Of a stretch of DNA of 64,000 bases, positions 56,101-64,000 are shown piece after piece. The DNA is from Actinernus sp. WN-2022 (taxonomy: Eukaryota; Cnidaria; Anthozoa; Actiniaria; Actinernidae): NCBI GenBank assembly GCA_030867875.1, contig JAOWCC010001501.1, forward strand, positions 25,417,036 to 25,481,035. Direction: 5' to 3'. Within the stretch, counting starts at the first letter, position 1; the number at the start of each line of letters is the position of its first letter. Under the pieces are notes generated by a model. The model was not told the DNA's origin and searched no databases. It saw only the letters and a list, made by a program, of their open reading frames with translations. A program made the translations under genes and the position numbers.

Positions 56101-59100
56101 ACAAAATATTGATTTCATAAATGGTGGAACATGTTGTAATATATTTCAATGTTCGTCTCCTTTCCCTCAACTTAGAAAAGGACAGGCTATGGCTAGCTAC
56201 ATGTACATGTACTGTACTTGTGGAGATGCAGAATTATCGTAGAATATTATTTTAGTTTGATACTGAACTGAGTGGGTGTTGTACATGCAAAAAGTACAGC
56301 AGATGCAAATGATCACTGCATGCAGTCATGTTATTTATATGTAATGTAATTAAAGCTTACCTGAAAATAACCTGTGGGAGTTACATATCCAGTTTTGAAG
56401 CAAAGAAAAATATCGGATTTGATGTTAAGATGTACATCCCTTATACTTATAGTCAATCACTCAATGCAGAGAATGTTATATATTTTGTTTCTGATTTGCC
56501 AATAACAGGCATACATTATATATTGACCCCTCACTATAAAATTTTAAGAGAACTTTAGAGCGACTTGAAATACGTTCACTGTATCCAAAATCAAGTTTAT
56601 AGAATTAGCTTTTGTAATCCACTTTGCCATCCTTTATAAAAAAAAATGAAAACCATATTGGGTATTACTCTTTGGTTTCAAGGTGTTATTTTTGTAGTTT
56701 TGTTTAACAGAAACTTTAAGATTCAATTCCAATGACAGTGCCCCTTTCACATCCACTACACCATGTAAAAAATATACTAGGTTAATAAACACTATCAGAC
56801 CCTAATTCTTTAATTGTTTGGTTTTATATATATGCCAAACCAATTTTTGTGGTTAAATGCTGCTTCCTAATTTTCCAGCTACCAGTCATAATGGTTAATT
56901 AACAGGTACACATGTTTGTGGTGTAGTTCCAGAAAATATCCATACCCCCCCCCCCCCCCCCCCCCCCCCCTCAATGGAAGGGACTGGAAATTCAAGAGGG
57001 GGGGGGGGGTCAAAGAATAAATCCCTTCCATGGAGGGGGGTGGGGGGGTCGAGGCCTGGGTTGAAACCTTGGTAGATGTCATCTCATTAATGCATTATTC
57101 TCCATGGTGCCTTTTTATCACAACAACATCGATGCATAGAAAATATACACATTTTTTGAGTTTTTGGGGTATGGATATTTTCTGGAACTACACATTATTA
57201 TTATTATTTATTTATTAACTTTACAACTAGTCATGATAGACACACAGCAAACTAAATACAATGCATTAGGACAAATGGACTAGCTGAAGGGAAATACACA
57301 AGGGCAAGGGTCTCATATTAAGTTAACCCAAACAAAAAATACAAATAATAATACAAAATTAATAATACATTTAAAAAGGTAAAAATTGTATTTTACATAC
57401 ACCATTATAACTAATTAATACTAAGTTAAATATATTAAATAATATAAATTAGACATAATTTGTATAAGATAGATAATTACATGGAAGCAACAGTATACTA
57501 GGAAAGAAGAATGGCATATTAGGGAAAAGTATTACTTATCATTAATTACATTTTTATTTACAGCCAACATAAGGCTGATGCAGCAACATTTGGGACAAAT
57601 TACTTTATATGATCTAATATTATTTCCATCAAAAACATTCTGTAAGCACATAAAATTAAATGACTTTAGTTGCCATTTGAAGGAAGTGAGAGGACTGAGC
57701 AGCTTTAATAGTATCTGGAATACAATTCCACAAGTTAGCTATTCTATTGAAAAAAGAGTCACGAAAAAGGGAGGTTCTTGCGTATTTAGTAATAAGATAA
57801 ATCCAGTTTGGCAACGGCTGGAACACCCCTGACTGTATGAAGTATAATCCAGATTAACGATGCCTGATTTGCACTTAAAGAAAAACACTAAGTCTAAGTA
57901 TTCCTGCCAGAAATTATTAAGAGGAAGCATGTTATAAGCTTAATTAGATTAAATTAATTAAATTCTTAAGTTCTTTATGTCACTTTTTGAAACATTGGAG
58001 TTGATGTATTTGCTGCAGAAAGCTTACAAGGTATTTAATATGTTCTCAATATTTCATGTCACCACATCAAACATATAGCTATAAGAAAACTATAGTTGAG
58101 AAAAACCTGATTCCCTCTTCAGTTATATTTAAAGAAAAAGAGCTATCTAGAAAACATACTATTACAGGTGCCAGAGCACTAAGATTGCGATATGGTTACT
58201 TAAATACACATGATAACACAAGACAAGTTCTTTAAAGTTAAATATTTTATTTATTTTTCATTTTCTTCTTCTAATATGGGAAAACTGTCAAATACAGAGC
58301 TTGGCCTTCCTGTGGTCATTTCGACCATTGCATCACGTACTCATGGTGCCGTTCGTCAATGTTTCGTGTACTATCCGAAGTATTTACCCCGTAATTACGG
58401 CTTTATATAATATAGTATAAAAGAAAGAAGGAATCTGCTCAACTATTACAATACTATTCGTTTAATTATGACTACTTTACCTTGTTGAGCGGCCGCCATG
58501 TTTGGCAAATTAATGCCATGCAGAGTTCGTTCGTTTGAGCGTCTAAGCTCTATTTTCCTCAGCTTATTTGTCGACATACCGGATCAAAAGTAAAGAAAAA
58601 CCTTTACTATTGTTCTGTATCAGGCTTATTTCGATAAGGATTTAGTAAGAAAGAAAGAAAAACGCTTCGAAGTCCAGCTACAAATAATTACCACGGCCAC
58701 GGGTCAACCCCAGTGTGGCGTTTAATAATTGCTATGGGCCAACAAGTCACGTGCCATCTGTTGTCAAAAAGCTTTGAAACGCTAGAAAATGGTAGTTTGT
58801 TTGGGTCTTCGTTTTTGGGTCTTCGTTATCTAGGGTCTTCGTTTTTGGGTCTTCGTTATCTAGGGGGGTCTTCGTTTTCGGGTCTTCGTTATCTAGGGTC
58901 TTCGTTTTTAGATCTTCGTTATCTAGATCACACGCGGGTGATCTAGATAACGAAGACCTAGAAAACGAAGACCCTAGTTATCTAGGGGGGTCTTCGTTTT
59001 TCGATCTTCGTTATCTAGGGGGGTCTTCGTTTTCGGGTCTTCGTTATCTAGGGGGGTCTTCGTTTTCGGGTCTTCGTTATCTAGGGTCTTCGTTTTTAGA

Positions 59101-62100
59101 TCTTCGTTATCTAGGGGGGTCTTCGTTTTCGGGTCTTCGTTATCTAGGGGGGTCTTCGTTTTCGGGTCTTCGTTATCTAGGGTCTTCGTTTTTAGATCTT
59201 CGTTATCTAGGGGGGTCTTCGTTTTCGGGTCTTCGTTATCTAGGGGGGTCTTCGTTTTTCGGGTCTTCGTTATCTAGGGTCTTCGTTTTTCGGGTCTTCG
59301 TTATCTAGGGTCTTCGTTTTTCGGGTCTTCGTTATCTAGGGTCTTCGTTTTTCGGGTCTTCGTTATCTAGGGGGGTCTTCGTTTTCTGGTCTTCGTTATC
59401 TAGGGTCTTCGTTTTTTGATCTTCGTTATCTAGGTGGGTCTTCGTTTTTAGATCTTCGTTATCTAGGGTCTTCGTTTTTGAGTCTTCGTTATCTAGGGTC
59501 TTCGATCTTCGGTCTTCGTTTTCTAGGTTTTCGTTATCTAGACACCCGGTAAAAAGTCGAGGGTCCAAAAATTTGCGTAAATTTTTATGACATAAGTTTA
59601 CCGGTAAATAATTTTGCGAGTTATTCGTCATCAATACCGCCCGTCACCGCTTCACATTCAAGCTTTTCAAATCCGTGTGACATGTCAGTGCCCGGTCATC
59701 TGGCGGCATTTGAAACAGCAGCAGCAAAGCGGACGGAGTAAAACGCAGGGTGCAGGGCACGCAGGGTACGCAGGGCACGCAGGGCACGCAGGGTACGCAG
59801 GGTACGCAGGGTGTTAAACAAAATAGTGTTACATAATTTAGTGCCTTTGGAATATCAGATTTATTTTTCAAGAATGAAAGTTTTTACATTTATAGCGAGT
59901 TTGACTTGTGGCAAGTCTAACATTTTTACTTTGTGTTCTGGTGACACAGACTGTTATCGTAGTTTTGCCTTTACTTGCTGTTGCATTAAACAGTTATCTA
60001 AAAACCTACGTGGCCTTGACTTACCTTACCTATTCTACTACAAGTAAAGGCAAGGAACTGTTTTCCGAGAACCGGAGCGCCTATAGATATAGGAAGAAAG
60101 AAAAACTTCTGTCCCCGAAGCGCATCTTCTCTACATATATTTTATTTCAATACTGTAATTTCAGTCGGTAGTTGAATGACCGAGTGGTTAGAGCGTTCGT
60201 CTCTTAATCCAGGGGTCCGGAGTTCGATTCTCGGAGCGCACAATTTTTGTCGATTTTTTTCTTCTTCCTCTTTTTAAGTTTTCTTCTTAGCGTTCTACCG
60301 CTTCCACACCAGTAATATTCTTTAAACCCACCATCAGCCAGCTACAAAATTTATATTCGCTCCTTGCTGAAGTCATTGTTTACCTGATTTCTGCCTCGTT
60401 TAATAGCGTAAATTAAATTTCAAGCTAAAACAGACAGACTACATCAGTTGAAAGAGAATTTTAAACTCAGTAATCACCGAAAATTTGAGATTCATATGTT
60501 AAATATTTATGGTGAAATTGACTTTTACAAAACTGTAAAATGGGCTGGGTGACAGCAGTTATTCTTTATAAATTTTGAGATTTTTAATCGCTCATTCCTC
60601 AAATTATTTATTATCACTCAAATTTTCGATGATTACAGAGTTTAAAATTCTCTTTCAACTGATGTAGTCTGTCTGTTTTAGCTTGAAATTTAATTTACGC
60701 TATTAAACGAGGCAGAAATCAGGTAAACAATGACTTCAGCAAGGAGCGAATATAAATTTTGTAGCTGGCTGATGGTGGGTTTAAAGAATATTACTGGTGT
60801 GGAAGCGGTAGAACGCTAAGAAGAAAACTTAAAAAGAGGAAGAAGAAAAAAATCGACAAAAATTGTGCGCTCCGAGAATCGAACTCCGGACCCCTGGATT
60901 AAGAGACGTACGCTCTAACCACTCGGTCATTCAACTACCGACTGAAATTACAGTATTGAAATAAAATATATGTAGAGAAGATGCGCTTCGGGGACAGAAG
61001 TTTTTCTTTCTTCCTATATCTATAGGCGCTCCGGTTCTCGGAAAACAGTTCCTTGCCGTTACTTGTAGTGGAATAGGTAAGGTAAGTCAAGGCCTCGTAG
61101 GTTTTTAGATAACTGTTCAATGCAACAGCAAGTAAAGGCAAAACTACGATAACAGTCTGTGTCACCAGAACACAAAGTAAAAATGTTAGACTTGCCACAA
61201 GTCAAACTCGCTATAAATGTAAAAAAACTTTCATTCTTGAAAAATAAATCTGATATTCCAAAGGCACTAAATTATGTAACACTATTTTTTTAACACCCTG
61301 CGTACCCTGCGTACCCTGCGTGCCCTGCGTACCCTGCCTGCCCTGCGTACCCTGCGTGCCCTGCACCCTGCGTTTTACTCCGTCCGGCAGCAAAGCAGTT
61401 TCTCCGCCTTCTTTGCAGTAGGAGTATCTCATCCTTTTCATGCGTCTTGAGTGGGATTTAAGCGTAGTCCACACGAGCAAGTTTTCCTTGACAAGTTTTC
61501 CCTTGACAAGTTATATTTGCTCGTGTAGACGACGAAAGATGACTAGTTTTGCCTTGACAAGTCTCCTTGTTGAAAAACTGGCGTGCCAGTTATTGAACAA
61601 GGCAACTTGTCAAGGAAAACTTGTCAAGGAAAACTTGCTCGTGTGGACTACGCATTACTTATGTATCGTCTGAGCAGAAAAATAGCAAATCCTGCAACAA
61701 GACCGGCATCACGAAGAACTCGGAAAATTAAACTGCAGACAAGCATGACCGCCTTGTCTGTATAATGATAGCTACATGTAATTTGCGTTTTAATTAACAT
61801 ACCTCGAGTTTCGTAAATCGTGATTAGTTTTTACACTTTTTTAAATAGTGATTTAGGTCGCTAAATTAACCTTCTCGTGTGACCTCACAGCCAGTAACAA
61901 AGAACTCACCAAGCCATCCGCTCGAGACGACGAAGCACATGTATCTCGAACGGAGGCTTGGCTTTTCAGTCATGTGATCTTGAGGCGGGAAACAGTACAG
62001 GGGTCCCGTCGGGAACACGTTCTAAAACTTTGATTGACATCGGCAAGCTCGTTCGCACTCTGGAATTCGGTAGCTCACTGTCTTTCTGGCTGTTTGGATG

Positions 62101-63786
62101 ACTTGAGATTAGTTAACCAGGATAGTTTCTAGACTTTCTTGCGAAGAGAGCAGTGTATAGATAGATTTAAGCAATATTTTTGGACCCTCGACTTTTTACC
62201 CTCGACCCTCGACTTTTTACCCTCGACCCTCGACTTTTTACACTCGACCCTCGACCCTCGACAAAAACCTACACTCGAAATGCAGCAGTTCCATGAACGA
62301 TATTCTTATCATTTTTTTATCGATATTAACCGAGTACTGGACACAAAATGACATAGCAATTCGTCTTAATACAATTCAAACTAGAGTGAATCGAGCTCGG
62401 ATTTTCCCACGGAGCCAGAACTAAGGTCAACATAACCGCTAAGCCAATCAGCACCCGCTATGAGGCACCAGCCAATCAGCGACTGGTTACAGCATTCCTG
62501 TAACTATCCACGTGACCTAGAACACGATTAACTCATCCGTAGTACAGACCACCTTTTCCTTCCTTTGAAGGGATTACGGAGGTCTGTGTACAGGCTAAAT
62601 TTTATAAGCTTTAAAATGAGGTATAATTTATCTAAATACGACGAATATTCGAGACGCTACTTAATTTTATCCGGAACAGTACCCTGAAGGTATACGATAA
62701 CCTTAAATCTTGTTCATTCATTTATACAGTTGTTTTTCAGGTATCAGACATTTGATACTTACGATCTTAGAGAAATATCTTATAATAAGTGAAGCTGAAA
62801 TAATAACAGCAAAAGGAACTAGAAAATGACGTCATTGAAATTTGATTCCTTTGTAAATGAAATTGGCAGACTATAATTATTATTTTTCCTATGTAGGTCA
62901 TTTTGTTTACCAGTTTGACTTTTAAATCAAAGATAACTGGCTCTTATAGGCACTTCAATACAAGAATATACTTTATATAATTCAGTTACACCACTGCTAT
63001 ACTAGATGCTTCGTTAAGTTTGAATCGTGCATCAGGTACGAATTAGGCTTAAACTCTAGTCAATATACCACGTTTGTTCGAGGTTTTCAGACTCCACGTT
63101 GTTTCATATACGAGTCATCAAATTGAACGAGGATTTCGAAATCGGCCTGAAATTTCAAATGCCGAAAGTGCAGCACAAATTGAGACTTCTGATTGGTTGT
63201 TCTTGTGAATAATTAATGATAGTAGAAAGGAAGATCAACTCGCAAAAATTGGCTGGTGGAATTTGTTTTCATTCGCAACGTAATACCGTAGTTTGCATCT
63301 AAGCGTGAACACGTGACATGAAAACATGACTAATTGGGTATCAAAACGTAACGTGATTTGTCATCTATCTTTCAAAGTTTGGAGGCGTGCTAGACGAACT
63401 TTCACGCCCAAAATACCAACTTATTCTCTTCCCGTATCGATAATTCTCCAACCAGCTCTACCACTTGATTTCTGAAGTCCCGAAATAAAGGCACCTGGTT
63501 TGAAGTTACGGCTGTATTTGTTTACTGTGTTTATCGTAAATATCCTCAGCTTCAAACTTCGAAAGTGTAATGACGAATCAGGTTATGTTAAATGTGCTAG
63601 CATTTTGCGAGCGTTAATTTTGAGTCCTACATGTATATATTTCTGATTGTTCCAGCAAAGGAATTTGATGCTGCTAAACACCTAGACACTCTGCCAGAGC
63701 TCGTATCCAGGACGTACAACAGACCGAAGCTGGACACACTGAAAAGCCAGCCAGTGAAGGCACCACAAGATGAACGGTCACTGAAG
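35107..63786 (+). CDS. UTP11: UTP11 (U3 snoRNA-associated protein 11), 7 exons seen, 3' end outside window
   Basis: Utp11 is a small basic nucleolar protein of the SSU processome needed for 18S pre-rRNA processing. Exons are 35107-35166, 41579-41640, 42385-42430, 43435-43491, 44840-44950, 47996-48095 and 63656-63786. All have consensus GT/AG borders and compatible phases, giving 189 codons. The N-terminus MSAFAKAKKSYQKNHKERGQ and the following KSRHHLGHLEKHKDYVLRAK are family hallmarks; later exons give NPDEFYYKMISSKTKDGVHT and FDAAKHLDTLPELVSRTYNR. The family is usually about 250 residues, so roughly 60 C-terminal residues lie in exons past 64000; the last visible donor is GTACCA after 63786. 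Intron 6 (48096-63655) is 15.5 kb and is packed with large inverted repeats. Intron 5 starts only 23 bp before a TTAA-flanked transposable element. Confidence 0.95.
35167..37420. other. UTP11 intron 1, 5' part, no recognised element
   Basis: The stretch is AT-rich intron sequence with a short C-rich patch at 37069-37096. No RT motif, tRNA-like box or large inverted repeat was seen. Confidence 0.45.
37430..37560. repeat. Repeated palindromic TATCGCACGATA-type motifs
   Basis: Six or so versions of ATTATCGCACGATAGTAAA occur: TTGCACGATA, TTGCGTGATA, ATCGCGTGATA, TATCGCACGATA and ATCGTGCGATA. Each is self-complementary or nearly so. No known element is recognised. Confidence 0.5.
37780..37940. 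repeat. G-rich inverted-repeat patch with G-run
   Basis: CCCGGGGGTAGGGGCATTTGA and a later CAAATGCCCGGGAG pair imperfectly. It ends in about 18 consecutive G at 37921-37938. It abuts the LINE that begins near 37960. Confidence 0.5.
37960..41190 (+). pseudogene. Non-LTR retrotransposon with internal inversion
   Basis: The endonuclease C-terminal part reads DDFNARTG, ALIDTCIENDLRILNGR and SSLVDYI (38070-38330). RT follows: PIHKKGSKADPNNYRGI (39280), KQSGFRKG, VDFQKAFDRI, GVKQGDILSPTLFN (39720) and, after a frameshift near 39745, LLYADDMIIMS (39830). LYGSDVWG is at 40215. From about 40562 to 40985 the coding sense switches to the minus strand, then returns to plus at 40986-41110 (LLINPPRKLMKTISKYIYDC to TAG). 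The 3' end is TTGGACCAATAAACAATCGC followed by TGTC repeats (41150-41180). The 5' end is truncated. Confidence 0.85.
40562..40985 (-). pseudogene. Inverted C-terminal segment of the LINE ORF2
   Basis: The minus-strand frame contains RISLTKLRISNHNLMIEKGR and EERWCPFC...EDEKHFLTNCAFY, the zinc-knuckle tail that should lie between the RT domain and the last ORF2 block. Its neighbours on both sides are in the plus sense. Hence this is a local inversion of about 425 bp. Confidence 0.75.
41184..41312. mobile_element. MITE with ACTATCAGAAATCA ends
   Basis: ACTATCAGAAATCA and TGATTTCTGATAGT are inverted termini, followed inward by CACACATTTGAGAA and TTCTCAAATGTGTG. It sits directly after the LINE's TGTC tail. 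Confidence 0.7.
41337..41367. repeat. Long G-run
   Basis: About 20 consecutive G preceded by GAGGGGGCC. A C-run of about 20 lies at 41870-41889. Such runs are prone to assembly error. Confidence 0.7.
44974..46069. mobile_element. TTAA-flanked element with GTGTCCGA ends, copy 2
   Basis: TTAA at 44970-44973 and 46070-46073 bounds inverted termini AGACCCTGTGTCCGAGCCCA and TGGGCTCGGACACAGGGTCT. The interior encodes broken frames with an AT-hook-like SRGRPKKRL (about 45238) and a terminal frame ending ETNKQSRAFELD (45796-45981) shared with copy 1. It begins 23 bp past the UTP11 exon 5 donor. Confidence 0.75.
46148..47237. repeat. 28-bp minisatellite, about 39 copies
   Basis: The period of 28 bp is exact in the right half (unit begins CCAACATGCCATAACCCAAC). 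The left half is degenerate with CCAATA and ACCAATACCCA variants. Minus-strand frames up to 222 codons (46407-47075) of GYWHVGYW type are by-products of the repeat lacking stop codons. Confidence 0.9.
47391..47819. mobile_element. MITE with AAGACCTTGGTCAAATGG ends
   Basis: AAGACCTTGGTCAAATGGG at the left is inverted at the right (CCATTTGACCAAGGCTT). The interior is rich in CAACA and TGTTG. It ends about 175 bp before UTP11 exon 6. Confidence 0.7.
48232..48515 (+). repeat. tRNA-derived SINE, family 2
   Basis: GGGTGGTGCAGCGTGTTAGC (A box region), GGGTTCGATTCCCGG (B box, perfect), GAGGGTTTTCTCCGGG, TAAAAGCAGTCTCCCACC and a TTTATTTA tail. It is the better preserved sibling of 32218-32535. Confidence 0.75.
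48640..49760. repeat. 94-bp satellite array, about 12 units
   Basis: The period is 94 bp (for example GCAAGGTCTAAAGCCCTGCG at 48901 and 48995). The CCTTCAACTG and CCTGCAACTG variants alternate over several units, then two successive units carry TTTATTTTTTG, indicating multi-unit duplications. There is no open frame and no known satellite is recognised. 49761-50880 holds no recognised element apart from short AT-rich sequence and a minus-strand open frame (50327-50614) without family resemblance. Confidence 0.9.
51367..51610 (-). CDS. Candidate small basic protein, frameshifted or spurious
   Basis: An ATG at 51610 opens MGKTKNKPVKRQNKAIATAK and stops near 51510. An overlapping frame (51564-51367) continues with RRKKSTRTDKLPEESA and ends EILKRNQAA. 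Both are lysine/arginine-rich, but a frame change is needed to join them. No family is recognised. It lies in the asymmetric left part of the TTAA composite. Confidence 0.2.
52907..53008. repeat. GTCGAGGGTCGAGTGTAAAAA minisatellite, left block
   Basis: About five units of 20-21 bp, such as AAAAAGTCGAGGGTCGAGTG. The inverted counterpart is at 62183-62275. Foldback element A inserted at the right edge of this block. Confidence 0.8.
53015..53680. repeat. 31-bp minisatellite in left arm of foldback A
   Basis: CTAGATAACGAAGACCC and variants repeat about 21 times, with an orientation switch around 53480-53530. The mirror array in the right arm is 58800-59545. Open frames over it are artefacts. Confidence 0.85.
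54688..55280 (+). pseudogene. LINE tail captured in left arm of foldback A
   Basis: The frame YARTSLFRDSFFNRIANLWN then PDTIKAAQSSHFL ends at TAA 54814-54816. It resembles the RT C-terminal tail of non-LTR elements. An AT-rich 3'UTR ends in ATAATAATAATG. The same sequence is on the minus strand at 57195-57785 in the right arm. Confidence 0.65.
57195..57785 (-). pseudogene. LINE tail captured in right arm of foldback A
   Basis: It is a near-identical inverted copy of 54688-55280; conceptual fragments of the two arms are identical over at least 84 codons in one frame. Confidence 0.65.
58800..59545. repeat. 31-bp minisatellite in right arm of foldback A
   Basis: GGGTCTTCGTTATCTAG units, the complement of the left array, with an orientation switch at about 58925-58980 and a slightly longer copy number. 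Confidence 0.85.
60168..60262 (+). ncRNA. tRNA-like pol III unit in left arm of foldback B
   Basis: TGACCGAGTGGTTAGAGCG is A-box-like, GTCTCTTAATCC resembles a lysine tRNA (CTT) anticodon arm, and GGAGTTCGATTC is the B box. A T-run follows within 20 nt. The acceptor stem does not form (5' TAGTTGA, 3' AGCGCAC), so it is not an intact tRNA gene. Confidence 0.45.
60846..60945 (-). ncRNA. tRNA-like pol III unit in right arm of foldback B
   Basis: It is the inverted copy of 60168-60262 with a single visible change (CGTACGTCTC for CGTTCGTCTC). The B box and T-run terminator are intact. Confidence 0.45.
61461..61652. mobile_element. MITE with GCGTAGTCCACACGAGCAAG ends
   Basis: GCGTAGTCCACACGAGCAAG and CTTGCTCGTGTGGACTACGC are perfect inverted ends, with TTTTCCTTGACAAG repeated inside. 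It lies between foldback B and the right end of the TTAA composite. Confidence 0.75.
62183..62275. repeat. GTCGAGGGT minisatellite, right block
   Basis: CCCTCGACTTTTTACCCTCG units, the inverted counterpart of 52907-53008, followed by the shared ACAAAAACCTACACTCG boundary. Confidence 0.8.
62525..62597. repeat. Inverted copy of 52276-52345
   Basis: AACACGATTAACTCATCCGT through GGTCTGTGTACAGGCT is the complement of 52276-52345. A weaker third version is at 52503-52560. 62707-63655 has no recognised element. Confidence 0.75.
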
Positions 63787-63983
63787 GTACCAAAATGTGT
63801 GTGTGGGGAAAATATGAGAGAAATTATACAAACAGCTAACTACCACCAAAACAACATATGATTTCAGATTACTAATTTGTAAAGCATCACCGACCAATCA
63901 CAGACTCTACCTACACCGAGTCCTAGTCAGTTATCATTGATTTCAAGTTCAAACTGAAAAATAAAATCCGTTTTTTCCCTGTT

Positions 63984-64000
63984 GCTCTGACGAAGGACCG
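63984..64000 (+). repeat. CTCTGACGAAGGACCG motif cut by window end
   Basis: CTGACGA fits the CTGANGA core seen in the hammerhead-like repeats, but the second half of the motif would lie past the window. A partial companion (GCTCGAAACGTCAGCTG) is at 3002-3018. Confidence 0.25.

Larger units (their letters stand above)
53009..59547. mobile_element. Foldback element A, 6.5 kb, 10-bp target duplication
   Basis: Ends are GGGTGTCTAGATAACGAAGA and its complement. GGTAAAAAGT flanks both sides exactly (52999-53008 and 59548-59557). Arms run about 53009-55385 and 57090-59547. Each starts with 31-bp repeats (CTAGATAACGAAGACCC plus gaaaaacgaagacc), contains an internal GATCACCCGCGTGTGATC switch, then 1.7 kb of near-identical unique sequence. 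The 1.7-kb centre contains C- and G-runs (56946-57010). Foldback elements and MULEs make 8-10 bp duplications. No transposase is present, so it is non-autonomous. Confidence 0.8.
59730..61386. mobile_element. Foldback element B, 1.66 kb, 9-bp target duplication
   Basis: Ends are CGGACGGAGTAAAACGCAGG and its complement. GCAGCAAAG flanks both sides exactly (59721-59729 and 61387-61395). The arms (about 59730-60495 and 60625-61386) begin with 9-bp repeats of GCAGGGTAC/GCAGGGCAC type, then carry about 650 bp of near-identical sequence including a tRNA-like pol III unit. The centre is about 130 bp. There is no transposase. Confidence 0.85.
50885..62706. mobile_element. 11.8-kb TTAA-flanked inverted-repeat composite
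   Basis: TTAA (50885-50888) then GGTTATCGTATAGCTTCAG; right end CTGAAGGTATACGATAACC then TTAA (62703-62706). One mismatch in the first 19 bp. Further inverted pairs lie inside: 52276-52345 with 62525-62597, and the GTCGAGGGT minisatellite at 52907-53008 with 62183-62275. Two foldback elements are nested within. The TTAA target and GG start would fit a Kolobok- or piggyBac-related non-autonomous element. No transposase was found. Confidence 0.55.

Noticed and set aside
60168..60262. Functional lysine tRNA gene
   Set aside because: The anticodon region and B box look right, but the acceptor stem cannot form and the T stem has a mismatch.

Overview
The window is animal nuclear DNA. Its genes are split into short phase-consistent exons with GT/AG introns, and most of the remaining sequence is retroelement wreckage, MITEs, tRNA-derived SINEs and minisatellites. 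The proteins (NUP43, UTP11, a MATCAP-type tyrosine carboxypeptidase), the AT-rich intron sequence and the repeat repertoire suggest an anthozoan cnidarian, probably a stony coral. That placement is inference; nothing in the window names the species.

Three host genes can be assembled exon by exon. (1) 293-11471, minus strand: a DUF1704/MATCAP (KIAA0895-like) metallopeptidase in four exons, 434 codons. Its HEXXXH zinc motif ends exon 1. (2) 13807-34674, minus strand: nucleoporin NUP43 in seven exons, 379 codons, complete. (3) 35107-63786, plus strand: ribosome-biogenesis factor UTP11 in seven exons, 189 codons visible, with the C-terminus beyond the window. NUP43 and UTP11 are head to head, 432 bp apart, and probably share a bidirectional promoter. 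I see no functional link between MATCAP and the other two.

Region by region. 1-11 kb: MATCAP introns with hairpin MITEs, a 5'-truncated LINE, a reverse-transcriptase fragment, a SINE and a hammerhead-like Penelope-type motif. 11.5-13.8 kb: intergenic, mostly MITEs. 14-34.5 kb: NUP43 introns holding a cluster of four damaged non-LTR elements (19-25.6 kb), a tandem pair of hammerhead-like motifs, a TTAA-flanked element and a 2.3-kb TIR element with a tRNA-like/5S-like insert. 35-48 kb: UTP11 introns with a LINE whose ORF2 carries an internal inversion, a second copy of the TTAA element and a 28-bp minisatellite. 48.1-63.65 kb: a 15.5-kb UTP11 intron holding a 94-bp satellite and a large nest of inverted repeats.

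The most notable structure is that nest. An 11.8-kb TTAA-flanked unit (50889-62702) contains two foldback-type elements. Element A (53009-59547) has about 2.4-kb arms that begin with a 31-bp minisatellite and carry a captured LINE tail; it is flanked by an exact 10-bp duplication. Element B (59730-61386) has about 0.75-kb arms that begin with 9-bp repeats and carry a tRNA-like pol III unit in each arm; it is flanked by an exact 9-bp duplication. A 110-bp hairpin at 3824-3933 also has an exact 9-bp duplication. Together they look like a family of Foldback/MULE-like elements that capture pol III or LINE sequences into their arms.
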